From Prunella strophiata (Eukaryota; Chordata; Aves; Passeriformes; Prunellidae): a stretch of 64,000 nucleotides of DNA. A model generated the notes under the pieces. The model did not search any database, was not told the origin of the DNA, and saw nothing but the letters and a program-made list of their open reading frames with translations. The DNA lies in assembly GCA_036583965.1 (NCBI GenBank), contig JAZBQD010000005.1:1289456-1353455 (forward strand), written 5' to 3'. Of the stretch, positions 11,851 through 23,275 are shown one piece after another; the stretch's first letter is position 1, and every line of letters begins with the position of its first letter. Position numbers and translations under genes: made by a program.

Positions 11851-13904
11851 TCCTGTTCCCAGGGGAATCCTTGCCCTGGAGTCTGTGCCATTCCCTGGGA
11901 GCAGGGGCTGGGAAGGTGAGGTGCACAGGCAGGGACAGGAGCATGTCCCAGACCTGCCAGGACACGGGGATGTCACCACACGTGGTGTCCCTGCTCCCTG
12001 GCCACGGCGCTGGCTCAGCCTGGATTTGCCCTTTGTTCCCCAGCTGGGAAAAATCAGAAAATCCCCAAATTCCACCTCACTCACGGCATCCTGAGGGTGA
12101 GGAAGGGAGGGAAAAGGGTGAGGAAGAGCTTGGGGCTGGAGGCAGGAAAACCAAAGGAAGTGTCCTGGCTCACAGGGGCCGTGTCCAGCTGGGAGGGTGC
12201 CGGACACACGGACACGAGCCTGGTCCTGTTGCCATTCCCGAGGGAATCCTCGGAGCTCAGGCTTTGGGTGAGAAGCAGCTCTGGGATCAAAGATCCCCAA
12301 GGGAGCCCTTCTGGTGTGGGGATGAACTCAGCGGGGCTGGGGGAGCTGGGATGGAGCCAGGGGCTGGGAGAGGGGGGAGAGCATCACACACTGAACTGGG
12401 AATGGTTATTTTTAGGACAATTCTCAGCTTGGAGAGCAACCAAGGGAATAAAATGGTTCAATATGGGCCCGGTGCTTAACGAGGAGGCTGAAAATCCCCA
12501 GGCTGGGATAGCTGGGAAGAGCCTTCAGGATGGGGTTTGGGGTCTGTGGAGAGCCCAAAGGGGCCAAGGGGTCATCGGGGGGTCCTGGCCCTTCCCGGGG
12601 TCCCTCTGCTCCTTCCCAGCTTGGAGCTGGGCTGGAACCACTTCCCAAGGAAGGGTCACTGCTTCCCTTGCTCCTCAGCTGGGAATGGGAGAGAAGGATG
12701 TGGGGAAGGGGCTGGAATAACGACCAGGGGGAAGCAGCAGCCCTGCTTCTCCTGCCTGTCCCTTGGGGTGGCTCTGCCTCACTTTTAAGTGGCTTTTACC
12801 CCTTTTATAGGCTGATAAACCCCAAAATCCATCCCCTCCAGCCCTTGGGAAACCCCAAATTCCACAGGACCCCCGTGGTCCTCCTGAGAACCCCCAACCC
12901 CCCACGACACTGGAACATTTCCCTTCTCCAGCCTGGAAAAAATCCTTTTATTCCTTTAATTTGTGTTGATGGAGGGGGTGAGGAGCTGGAGGATTCCCCT
13001 TCCCTGATGGAGAGGGATCAACCTTTTGGAAAACCGGGAGAGGAGGAGCCCCGGGGCGCTCGTGGCTCCATCCCTTCCTCCTCCACCTTTCCACAAACCC
13101 CAAAATTCAACTCCACATTCTGCAGCCCCGAAATCCTGGGAGCTTTGAGCTGCTTCTTAAACCCCCATAAAGCCCAACAATTGGAGAGAAACCCAACCCC
13201 ACCCCGGCCTCCCCCCGCCCGCTCCGAGCAGATCAAACGCCTTTTAATCGGAATAGAATTTCCTGGGACGAAATGAGGAAAATCTGTCGCTCGCATCCGC
13301 CCGGCAGCCGCTCCCCCGCCCCGGGCTCGTCCTGGAGGAGCTTCTCCCTCCCTGCCCCACTGCCCCTCATGCCCCCCAGCCCACCGAGCATCCCCGAGCC
13401 CCTCGGGGAGCCCGGAGCCCTCTGGGGCCGCGGGGATCTGCGGCGGGATCCCTCTGGAAGGAGGGGCGCAGGAAATGGGCCCCTGCAGCCCCGCTCCGGA
13501 GCACCGGGAACGCGTTCCAGGCGCCCAGGGAGAGTTTTCCTTTCATCTCCGGCCAGGAGTTGAGCCGGGCCTTTCGTCTCTCCCCAGACACGGCTTTGAA
13601 GGCTCCGGGGGTGTCCCAGATGTGCTGCGGGGCTGGGAGGGGGCAGGGGGCGGCTCTGGGATGGGGAAAGCTCTGGGAGAGCGGGGTCCTTCCCCTGCTC
13701 CTGCCGGGCACCCCCACCCGGTCTGAGGGGACACCCAGGCCTCGGGGACATCCGTGGGTGGTGGCTCTGGGTGTGGTTTGCAGTTCCAGGGGCTTTTCTG
13801 AGCCCCCTTTGGGCTCCAGTTTGGCTCAGCAGGAACCAGAGTCAGCTCTGAGGGATCCCCAAGCTGCTCCCACAAAAATAATTCAGCGTTCCCTGGGATG
13901 TGAT
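11851..13904. other. Intergenic sequence with a CpG-rich block at 13.2-13.7 kb
   Basis: No gene recognised. Positions 13200-13560 are CpG-rich and start with an A/T-richer segment containing AGATCAAACG, a TCF/LEF-like word. This is a candidate regulatory block for TWIST3, by inference only. Confidence 0.35.
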
Positions 13905-14070
13905 TCCATCCATGGATCCATGGATCCATCCACAGATCCATTCCTCCATCCATCTCTCCATCCATCCATCCATCCATGGATTCATCCACAGATCCATTCC
14001 TCCATCCATGGATCCATCCATCCATGGATCCATGGATCCATCCATCCATCCACAGATCCATCCATCCCAT
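13905..14070. repeat. (TCCA)n-derived repeat
   Basis: Tetranucleotide tccatccatggatccatcca pattern with interruptions (cagatccattcc). Confidence 0.95.
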
Positions 14071-17000
14071 TCACAGCCTCTGCTGCTCCTGGATAACCTC
14101 CCAAGGAAAGCTGGGATTTACTGCAGGTTCTCCAGAGTGTCTCACTCTTCCCCTGGAAGGGACCCTGCTCTGGTTGCCCCTGGGATAAAAAAACAAACAA
14201 ACAAACAAACAAATTTTGTTCCCATTTTTGCTGCCTCCCAGTTCCCACCCCCAAATTCCAGTCTGGTTTGCTGTGAGCAGGAGCCTGAGGGATGAGGTTG
14301 TGTGGCAGCAACACCCAGGGTCTGCTCCATGGGGAAGATCTTCTGGGAAGGAACCCCTGGGGCAAATTCACCCCCTGCCCTCCCAGCACTGCCTTTCCTG
14401 GATTTTTCCAGAGGGTTTTTCCCTCCTGGATGGAGCAGAACCCCCCACAAATGTTTGTCTGGTTGCTAAGGGCACTCCTGGACTCCTCTTTCCCACAAAT
14501 TCTTGAGAGGGTGCTGATTGCCACAAATTCCTGAGCTGATGTTCCACCGGAGGATCCTGTGGCTCAGCGTGGGGCAGGCTGAGGTTGGGATGGATTTTTT
14601 GGGATTTTTTCTGGATCTGCCCCCAGCTCCCTGCACACAAACCCCACAGATTTTCCCAAATCCAATTCCTTTTAAAGCGAACAACCAGGTTCCGTGCACC
14701 GGGGGAGGAAAAAAATACCTAATTTTCTGGCTTTGTTGGGATTTTTAATGGGATTTTTATTGGGATTGGAAATCCTGCGCAGGAGAGAGTGAGGAGACAA
14801 AGGGCATGGATGCTCTCAGAGGGAAATGTGGGTGAAGGATGGGTGAGGAGACAGCTCTGGATGCCTGGAACTGGAGTCAGAGCTGCCAGAGGTGCCCAGG
14901 AGTTGGATGCTGGAGGATCCTAGCCCGGCCTTGGACCCTCCCAGGGGTTTTAATTCACTCCTGAGGTGCAGGACAGCAGCTCCCACTCCCTTCTCCCAGT
15001 TCCTTTCCTTCCCTGCAGAGTCCCCTCACTCCTGCTTCTTGGGAATCCTTGTTTGTCACCTCCTGTCCCCATCCCTCCCCTCCCCAGCCCCTGGAGACCC
15101 CTCCTGGGGTGGCAAAGCAGGAGGAGAGACCTGGAGGAAACGGGAGAAGCTCGTGGGGACCTTTCCTTCCCAGCAGGATCCTGAGGGATCCGTGGATCCC
15201 CGGGCAGGCCCCGGGATTGGTGCCAACCCAAGGGCAGCTCTGGGGGCCGGGAAGGGCTCGGAGGGGCCGAGCTGGGGCTGATCCCAACATTCCCAACATT
15301 CCCAACATTCCCAACATTCCCAGCTCCTTGCTGGGACAACTCGGGACAGTTCCTGGCAGCGAGACCCCGATCCCAGGGGGCTGCAACTTCGCTGCTTTGA
15401 TGGCCAGATGAGAGCAGATGGGGGAGAAAAGGGGGAAGGAATTTTCACGGGTCGGAATTAAGTGGAACAGGATGGGCCCAGCCTGGGGATGGGGGTCAGC
15501 ACCCGTGGGGTCCCTCCTGCTCTTCATCCTGCTCTTCATCCCGACCCCATCCTGCAGGAAAACTCCGGGATCGCCCCCAGTTCCCCCAGGAACCCCCTGC
15601 ACCCCCTGACCCCCGTTCTGCCTCCACCTCGGAGCTCTGACGGATCCCGGCGCCGGGGCAAGGCTCGCTCGGGGCCATCCATCAGCCCGGCATCAAAGCT
15701 CCCGCGGGTTCCCCTGCCCTGCCCGCTCCCAGCGCCCCGAATTCCCGCGGTTGCCGCGGTAACCACACGCGGTAACCACACGCGGTGCGGATGCTCCGCG
15801 GCTCTGGCCGCCCCGCAGCTGTTTCCACTCGAGGCCGCGGTAACTGGAAAAACCTGCGGGGCTCCAGGCGCTTCCCGGCCTCCAGGGGCAGCGGCTGTTC
15901 CCGGCTCCCTTTCATCTTCCTCATTTATCAGCGTTATCCTCTTTTTTTGGGGTTTTTTTTTTTTTTTTCTTTCTTCACGCGGGATGAAACGGGGATTATT
16001 TTTGTCCTCCGGAACAAAGAAAAGGAGCTTGGAAGGAAAATCTCAAAACAAAGCAAAGCAAAACCTTCTGAGAGCACCAAACGCTTCCAAATTGCCAAGG
16101 CCACCCCTGACCATGTCCCCAAGTGCCACCTCCACTTTTAAATCCCCCCAGGGATGGGAACCCTACCCCTGCCCTGGGTTAGAGGGTCCTGCCCAGGAGG
16201 AATTTTCCCAATAGCCAACCTAAACTCTTGGTGGCACCACTCGAGGCTGTTTCCTGCTGTCCTGTCCCTTGTCCCCTGGGAGGAGATTGCCCCCAAAACC
16301 CCCCAAAATCCTCCCAGGGGTAGATGGATGTGAGGGGGTGGGGGGAAACCAGGAGGGGACATGTCTGGAGGGGCCAGGAATTGGTGGGAATTGGGAATTC
16401 AAATCTCCCATCTGGTGACTTCTCCCTGAGTCAAGTGAGCTGGGCTTGGCTGAGTTGTGTTTTTTTTTTTTTCTTTAAGGCCTGAAATTTTCCCCAATGT
16501 GTCAAAAGCAGCACCAGAAAAACCCCCAGCGAGCTGGAGGAGTTATTGAAACCACTTTGGTGCCTCGTGACCTTTCCATGAGAAGTTTGGATGAATATCC
16601 TCCTGAAAAAACACTCACTGAAAGAACAAATTGAAATGTTTGAGGGAAAAGCCACAAACCCTCCAAATGTGGGGACAAAAGCCCCTTGGGGTGTGGGGCT
16701 GCTCCTTCCTGCACTTCAAAGCTCATTGTGTTCCTCCCTTGGCTCCGGGATCCCAGCCCCGATCCCAAACCTCCCCTCCCCCGGCCAGAACCCTTCTCCT
16801 GGTGAAATTCAATTCAATTTTATTTTCTTTTAAAAGGAAAACAATTAAAAAAAAAAAGAAAGAAAGAAAGAAAGAAAGAAAAAAAGAATTAATTAAGGAA
16901 TAAAGGCCAGGCACAGGCTGAGCCTGAGCTGGAGCTGGTGGCTGCTCCCCAGCCCTCAGCAGCACTGCTGGGGTGGAGGGCTCAGGATCCAACCCCAGCC

Positions 17001-17157
17001 CCGTCCTCCTGGGGCATTCCCAGACAGGTCCTGCCCTTCCCCTTCCTCTTCCTCTTCTTTTTCCCCTTCCTCTTCCTCTTCCACCCAGGAGCTGCTGGAT
17101 TTACTCAACAGGGATTTGGTGATGGATGAGGGTGATGAGGGATGCCAGGAATGGAGG
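14071..17157. other. Intergenic sequence upstream of TWIST3, minor simple repeats
   Basis: Holds an (AAAC)n tract (14187-14214), five cccaacatt copies (15282-15321), a poly-T tract (15945-15970) and an (AAAG)n tract (16855-16893). No exon is recognised. CpG-rich DNA at 15640-15900 contains the X-box and RUNX-type motifs listed separately. Confidence 0.5.
15750..15780. promoter_or_regulatory. RFX X-box-like palindrome with two RUNX-type motifs
   Basis: 15750-15763 reads gttgccgcggtaac. This fits the RFX X-box consensus GTNRCC-N2-RGYAAC on both half-sites. AACCACA, the RUNX core, overlaps it at 15761-15767 and occurs again at 15774-15780. The cluster lies 2.3 kb upstream of the TWIST3 start. 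Binding is inferred from motifs alone. Confidence 0.35.
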
Positions 17158-17190
17158 CAGGGGTGGAAGGGATGGAAGGGATGGAAGGGA

Positions 17191-17390
17191 TGGAAGGAAG
17201 GAAGGAAGGAAGGAAGGAAGGAAGGAAGGAAGGAAGGAAGGAAGGAAGGAAGGAAGGAAGGAAGGAAGGAAGGAAGGAAGGAAGGAAGGAAGGAAGGAAG
17301 GAAGGAAGGAAGGAAGGAAGGAAGGAAGGAAGGAAGGAAGGAAGGAAGGAAGGAAGGAAGGAAGGAAGGAAGGAAGGAAGGAAGGAAGGA
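17191..17390 (+). repeat. (GGAA)n microsatellite, about 50 copies
   Basis: Uninterrupted ggaa tetranucleotides for about 200 bp, preceded by four gggatggaa-like words. GGAA is the ETS-family core site. The tract ends about 710 bp before the TWIST3 ATG. Open frames through it on both strands are artefacts. Confidence 0.98.
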
Positions 17391-17471
17391 TGATGGATGG
17401 ATGATGGATGGATGGATGGATGGATGGATGGATGGATGGATGGATGGATGGATGGATGGATGGATGGATGG
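17391..17471 (+). repeat. (GATG)n microsatellite, about 19 copies
   Basis: Directly continues the GGAA tract, with the phase changing through gatgatggatggatgatgg to a pure ggat run. Confidence 0.98.
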
Positions 17472-18103
17472 ACAAATGGACACAAACTCAAGCTCATTTT
17501 GACCAAAGCCTTTCCTCACGAGCCCTACGGATGCCGATCCCCCTTTGGTTGCTTCTTCCTTTGGATTTTGGGAGTTCCTGACCCGCTCATTGCAACCCCT
17601 GTGGCTCCACATCCCCACCTGGCTCCCTGCACAGGTGAAAGTCTCCTCCTCCACCCCGAACAAGGCGATATTTCTTTGTGGGGTCAACTGGGCTGAAAAA
17701 AATAATTTAAAAACTCCCCAAAGCCACCGCTGAGCTCCATGGCTCTCCCTTGGCACCTGAGAACGTCCCTGACATCCGGGCGGCAGCCAGAGCATCTGTG
17801 CCGGAGGGCTCGGGGTGGCGGTGGGGAGGGAGAGAGGAAATCTGGAACCCATAAGCTCCAGAGCCGCTGGCGTTCCCCTGCATTGGTCTGCGCCTGGTCC
17901 GCCCCCGCCCCGCTCGCCCTATCAGCAGGAGCCGCTCCCGAAGTCATCCCAGCGCCCTCCTCTCCTGGCCCAAAGGAAAAGCCAAGGAGCTCCTTGGAGG
18001 GCTCTGCGGGGCTTGGGGCGCCCGGGGAGCCCCGAGGGCGAATGCTCCGGGCCGCGCCTCGGGAGCCACCGCCGGCTCCTCCGCAGCCCAAGGAACCGAG
18101 GAG
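17472..18103 (+). promoter_or_regulatory. TWIST3: Probable TWIST3 promoter and 5' UTR
   Basis: GC content and CpG density rise towards the ATG. An inverted CCAAT box (attgg, 17882-17886) sits about 16 bp from a GC box (cccccgccccgc, 17902-17913), a usual core-promoter layout. No clear TATA box was seen. The transcription start is not defined by the sequence. Confidence 0.45.
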
Positions 18104-18577
18104 ATGAAGGAGGAAAACCTTTCCCCCGAGTCCCCCGAGGGCAGCGCGGCCACCAGCGAGGACGAGGCCGAGCGGCTGCCCAGGAAGAGCGGCCGCAAGC
18201 GCGGGCAGGGTCCCGGAGGAGCCCCCTCTCCGCAGGGCAAGCGCAGCCGGCGCAGCCCGGCCCCGCAGCCCCCCGAGGACGCCCACGCCCAGCGCGTCAT
18301 CGCCAACGTGCGGGAGCGCCAGCGCACCCAGTCCCTCAACGACGCCTTCGCCGAGCTGCGCAAGATCATCCCCACGCTGCCCTCGGACAAGCTCAGCAAG
18401 ATCCAGACGCTCAAGTTGGCCGCTCGCTACATCGACTTCCTGTGCCAGGTGCTGCAGAGCGACGAGCTGGACCACAAGGTCGCCACCAGCTGCAACTTCC
18501 TGGCCCACGAGAGGCTCAGCTACGCCTTCTCCGTGTGGAGGATGGAGGGCGCCTGGTCCATGTCGGCGTCCCACTGA
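18104..18577 (+). CDS. TWIST3: TWIST-family bHLH transcription factor, TWIST3
   Basis: Intact 157-residue protein in one coding exon, as in TWIST1 and TWIST2. Order: acidic N-terminus; two basic clusters that look like nuclear localisation signals (RKSGRKRG at 27-34, GKRSRR at 45-50); bHLH at about 63-118, with basic region [10 protein letters not shown] and helix 2 [19 protein letters not shown]-terminal WR/Twist box (about 138-157, ending [15 protein letters not shown]). It should bind CANNTG E-boxes with E proteins or as a homodimer and act in mesenchymal and skeletal precursors. The Thr and Ser of RTQS correspond to kinase sites described in TWIST1. It lacks the long glycine tracts of TWIST1. 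It has substitutions not found in the TWIST1/2 bHLH (C114 for the usual Tyr; [11 protein letters not shown] for the MTSCSYVAHE type). Linkage to HDAC7, rather than HDAC4 or HDAC9, is why I call it TWIST3 rather than TWIST2. A possible splice donor (gggtacgt, GT at 18583) follows the stop, as expected for a non-coding second exon. Confidence 0.92.
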   Translation: MKEENLSPESPEGSAATSEDEAERLPRKSGRKRGQGPGGAPSPQGKRSRRSPAPQPPEDAHAQRVIANVRERQRTQSLNDAFAELRKIIPTLPSDKLSKIQTLKLAARYIDFLCQVLQSDELDHKVATSCNFLAHERLSYAFSVWRMEGAWSMSASH

Positions 18578-18592
18578 GCCGGGTACGTGTGG

Positions 18593-18636
18593 CCGTGTCA
18601 CCGCCGTGTCACTGCCGTGTCACCGCCGTGTCCCAG
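18593..18636. repeat. Short gtgtcaccgcc tandem repeat
   Basis: Four imperfect 11-bp copies directly after the TWIST3 stop and candidate splice donor. Confidence 0.85.
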
Positions 18637-21574
18637 CTCAACCCCAGCCGCCCCTCCTGGCGCTCCAGGGATGAGGGATTTGTCCCCCCAGACCCCAGAG
18701 CGGGAGGAGGTGGCGGTTCCCTGAGCTGCTCTGGAGCGGCTGATCCCACTCAGCAGGGAAGGGAAAGGTTCAAAATGAGGGTTTTAAAAATCTGATTTAT
18801 TCCCAAACGCCGTCCTGGCCTTGCTGGCGCTGCCGAGGTGTCAAAGCCGCCCTGCCCTGGGGTGGCCTCGTGTCCTCCAGCCTGCCTGGCTCCCCCCTGT
18901 TCCTCACCCAGAGCTCTGCAGACAGGATGGGATCCGTGATTCCCCTCGGATCCGCAGGAATCCTGCACTGCGTGGGGAAATCTGATGGACTCAGCTCCAT
19001 CCTGAGCCTCCCTCAGGATGCTGGGAGGGGAATAACCCAAAATTCAGAGTTTTAGGGCCTGGGAGGAATCGGGAACGGGAGGAATTTGGAACGGGAGGAG
19101 CGGGGTCAGCGAGGCGCCGGCACTTCCCGCAGAGCAGCAGAAAGTTCCAGAGGACATTCCCAAGCCAGGAGCTCGGGGCCTCCTCATGGGAATGTGGCTC
19201 CCGAGAGGCCTCGGCTGTCCCCAGGCAGGACCAGGGCTCCTCCTGCCTCTCCTCGGGCACAGAACAGCCCCGAGTTCGAGGCTGTGGAGGTGCCAGCTCT
19301 GGCTCAGGGCGCCGAGCATCTCCCAGGGGATTTCCTTTCAGGATGAAACTCCCTTTCCCAGCCAGATCCCTCCCAGCCAGCAGGAAATCCGACACTTTGC
19401 TAAATTCGTGTATAAATATCAATTTTTGGGGGCAGACCCTGTTGTTTCAGACATTAAATCCTGTCCTTGCTGGGTCATCCTCCCCTCGGGGCCGGCTAGA
19501 GGAGGGGGTGGCCCCCAGTCCTCACTTTGGGGTTGCCGAAATCTGCCAGGACCAGTCGGGATGCTGAGCCCCCCGTGCCCCCCTGGACCCCTCACCCTCT
19601 TCTGGGCACCCCCTTTTGGGTTTGGCACTTTGGGGTTGGATTCTCCAGTTTTGGGGGTGTTGTGGGGGCTCTCCCCAAAGACAGGGAAGCTGCTTGGCAC
19701 GGCTTCATCCCGAATTTTGCAAAGCCTGGCTAAAATCCCTTTGCCCGGGGAGGTGGGGGAGGCTGAGCCCCCTCCCCAGCACCCCCAGACCCATTTTTGC
19801 TCCCTCTGCGTGCGGAACCCGACGCGGCTCCGGGGCCAGCACCGGCTGCCAGAGCTGTTTATTTAAGCCGAGCTCTTGGCAGGAGTGAGCGATAAACAGA
19901 GGGATTAAAGACCCTTCAGTCACTTTGGAGAGCTCCCGTGAGCGCAGCGGGATCATCACTCCCCTTCAAATCCATCCCGAGCGGCTCCGCGCCTGCATCC
20001 TCCAGCTGGGGAGGGAATCGGGTCAGGCTGCGGCGTTTTGGGGTCCCGGTGAACAATCCCAGCCGGGCAGGGAGGCAGAGGGAGGGGGATTCTCCCGGCA
20101 GAAAAACCAGGGAAGAGCCGCGGGGAAAGCGGTGCCGGGCTGGGGAGGCTCCGTCTCCCTCCCGACAGGGAGCGAACGCGGCAGGGCTGGGATTTCCTAA
20201 TGGAAAGCAGCCTCTGGATGGTGGAACTCAGCCTATTAAATATCAAAGAAGGCTGCAAAGGCTGGATGTGCCCTTGTTAACCAGGAGACATCAGCCGGGA
20301 AAAAGAGGGATGGAGCCCTCAGGCAACAGAAATCACGTTTGAAGTTCCCCCAGCTCAGCTTTTCTCGGCAGAGTCTTGAGCGCATTAAAATGGTTTCTTT
20401 CCCTGCTGGAGGAGAAAATGAGGCTGAAAGCTGGAACTGCCGGGGGGAGAGGCTGAGGGCTGATGTTCCTTGCCCTTCATTTGTCTGCCTGGATTTATCG
20501 CCTCTCTCGCGTTGCCCTCACTTAATTGTCTCTCCTGAAAGACCTTGGATAAATCTTCCCTTTGGGGACTGTTGCTCTCGCCTGGAATCGGCTTTGTCTG
20601 GCGGCTGCTTCATTTGCTTTTATTTATAAACACTTCTCGCTGCTCCGGGGCGCTGGGGGAGCTCGGGAACAGCTCCCATCCCGGTTCCCCGTTCCCTATT
20701 CCTTATTCCCTATTCCCAATTATTTCCCTACTCAGGAAATCCATCTCCAGCTGCTTTAAAATCTCCCGGATCCCTCTGCAGCCCGGCAGGAGAGCAGGGA
20801 TCCCTTCCCACCCCAAATCAGTCCCTTAAAATGGATCCAGCCCCTGGTTAAAGTGCTCAGGGTGGTCCGGGACCCCCAGTTTGGGGCTGGGTTCTCAGGA
20901 GAGGTGAGGAGCTGCTGAAATCCCAGGAAATCTTTTTCTGTTTGATTTGGTGCTCCTGGGATTTTCTCCTGGAACAGAGCAGGTTTGGAGGCCGGAGGGT
21001 TCCCCAAAATCTGCTCTTCCCAGAGCTGCTGTTTTCACTTGGGATGGAGGGGGAGGTTTTGGAGGAGCTGCCCTGGTGAGGGATGTGGGACATTCCCCAA
21101 AATCCCCCGAAATGTCACAGGCACGATCAGAGCTCCTGCATTCGTTTTTCCAGCAAAAACCTCCACATTTGCATTAAAAATAGAAAAACCACCCAGGGGA
21201 ACCGAGCTGCTCTCCATGGCAGGGTCCCCACTCTGCTGAGGATTAGTTAAAATTAATCCAGACATAAAATCACGCATCCAGCCCTCGGGAATGAGGAAAT
21301 TTCTCCGGGTTTATGGCCCCTGCAAGGAGCTCGCTGGAGCTGCCTCGGCCCCGGGAGTGCCTCTGGAACGAGCCCGTTTTTCATCCCGGCTGTCAGGGAG
21401 GGCTCCCGGCAGGGGAAGGAGGAGCCGCGGGAGCGCTCGTGCCCGGCATCAGGGAGGGTGAGGAGGGAGCTCCGTGAGCTTCTCCATCCCAAATCCAGCC
21501 TCAGGTGTGGGGACGTTTCCCGGGGAAATCTAGGAATGTAAAACTCCAGAGGCAGCGCCGAGGGCGCTGGCTCC
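18637..21574. other. TWIST3 3' flank; AT-richer unique sequence, no other gene seen
   Basis: Includes two AT-richer, non-repetitive stretches (19370-19470 and 20190-20770). Their mixed composition contrasts with the surrounding minisatellites. A non-coding TWIST3 exon may be present but cannot be recognised by sequence alone. Confidence 0.4.
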
Positions 21575-23275
21575 AGGGCAGGGATTTATAGGATTTTGGG
21601 AAGTTGAGCCCAATCTGACCCTACTGGCTCCTGGGCATGGATTTGTAGGATTTTGGGAAGCTGAGCCCAACCTGACCCTACTGATTCCAGGGCATGGATT
21701 TGTAGGATTTTGGGACACCAATCCCAACCTGACCCCACTGGCTCCAGAGCATGGATTTGTAGGATTTTGGAAGCTGAGCCCAACCTGACCCCACTGGCTC
21801 CAGAGCATGGATTTGTAGGATTTTGGGAAGTTGAGCCCAACCTGACCCTACTGGCTCCAGGGCATGGATTTGTAGGATTTTGGGACACCAATCCCAACCT
21901 GACCCCACTGGCTCCAGAGCATGGATTTGTAGGATTTTGGGAAGCTGAGCCCAACCTGACCCTACTGGCTCCAGGGCAGGGATTTGTAGGATTTTGGGAA
22001 GTTGAGCCCAACCTGACCCTACTGGCTCCTGGGCAGGGATTTGTAGGATTTTGGGACACCAATCCCAACCTGACCCCACTGGCTCCAGGGCAGGGATTTA
22101 TAGGATTTTGGGAAGCTGAGCCCAACCTGACCCTACTGATTCCAGGGCATGGATTTGTAGGATTTTGGGAAGCTGAGCCCAACCTGACCCTACTGATTCC
22201 AGGGCATGGATTTGTAGGATTTTGGGAAGCTGAGCCCAACCTGACCCTACTGGCTCCAGGGCAGGGATTTGTAGGATTTTGGGAAGCTGAGCCCAACCTG
22301 ACCCCACTGGCTCCTGGGCAGGGATTTATAGGATTTTGGGAAGCTGAGCCCAACCTGACCCTACTGGCTCCTGGGCAGGGATTTGTAGGATTTTGGGAAG
22401 CTGAGCCCAATCTGACCCCACTGGCTCCTGGGCATGGATTTGTAGGATTTTGGGACACCAATCCCAACCTGACCCTACTGGCTCCTGGGCAGGGATTTGT
22501 AGGATTTTGGGACACCAATCCCAACCTGACCCCACTGGCTCCAGAGCATGGATTTGTAGGATTTTGGGACACCAATCCCAACCTGACCCCACTGGCTCCA
22601 GGGCAGGGATTTATAGGATTTTGGGACACCAATCCCAACCTGACCCCACTGGCTCCAGGGCAGGGATTTATAGGATTTTGGGAAGCTGAGCCCAACCTGA
22701 CCCCACTGGCTCCAGAGCATGGATTTGTAGGATTTTGGGACACCAATCCCAACCTGACCCCACTGGCTCCAGAGCATGGATTTGTAGGATTTTGGGACAC
22801 CAATCCCAACCTGACCCCACTGGCTCCAGGGCAGGGATTTGTAGGATTTTGGGAAGCTGAGCCCAACCTGACCCTACTGGCTCCTGGGCAGGGATTTGTA
22901 GGATTTTGGGAAGCTGAGCCCAACCTGACCCTACTGGCTCCAGGGCAGGGATTTGTAGGATTTTGGGAAGCTGAGCCCAACCTGACCCTACTGGCTCCAG
23001 GGCATGGATTTATAGGATTTTGGGAAGCTGAGCCCAATCTGACCCTACTGGCTCCTGGGCATGGATTTGTAGGATTTTGGGACACCAATCCCAACCTGAC
23101 CCCACTGGCTCCTGGGCAGGGATTTGTAGGATTTTGGGACACCAATCCCAACCTGACCCCACTGGCTCCAGGGCATGGATTTGTAGGATTTTGGGACACC
23201 AATCCCAACCTGACCCCACTGGCTCCAGGGCAGGGATTTATAGGATTTTGGGACACCAATCCCAACCTGACCCCG
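21575..23275. repeat. 57-bp minisatellite, about 30 copies, two monomer classes
   Basis: The unit contains ggatttgtaggattttggga followed by either agctgagcccaacctgaccc or caccaatcccaacctgaccc. The two classes occur in runs rather than at random. Further variation is at gggcagg/gagcatg/gggcatg. The unit length is a multiple of three, so long frames open on both strands; none resembles a protein. Confidence 0.97.

Noticed and set aside
16956..17852. HPSI/LPSF-type repeat proteins across the GGAA/GATG tract
   Set aside because: Translation of a microsatellite; no supporting exon structure.
18104..18577. Calling the bHLH gene TWIST2
   Set aside because: Protein size is similar, but the neighbour is HDAC7, not HDAC4, and the N-terminus and loop after the bHLH differ from the TWIST2 pattern.
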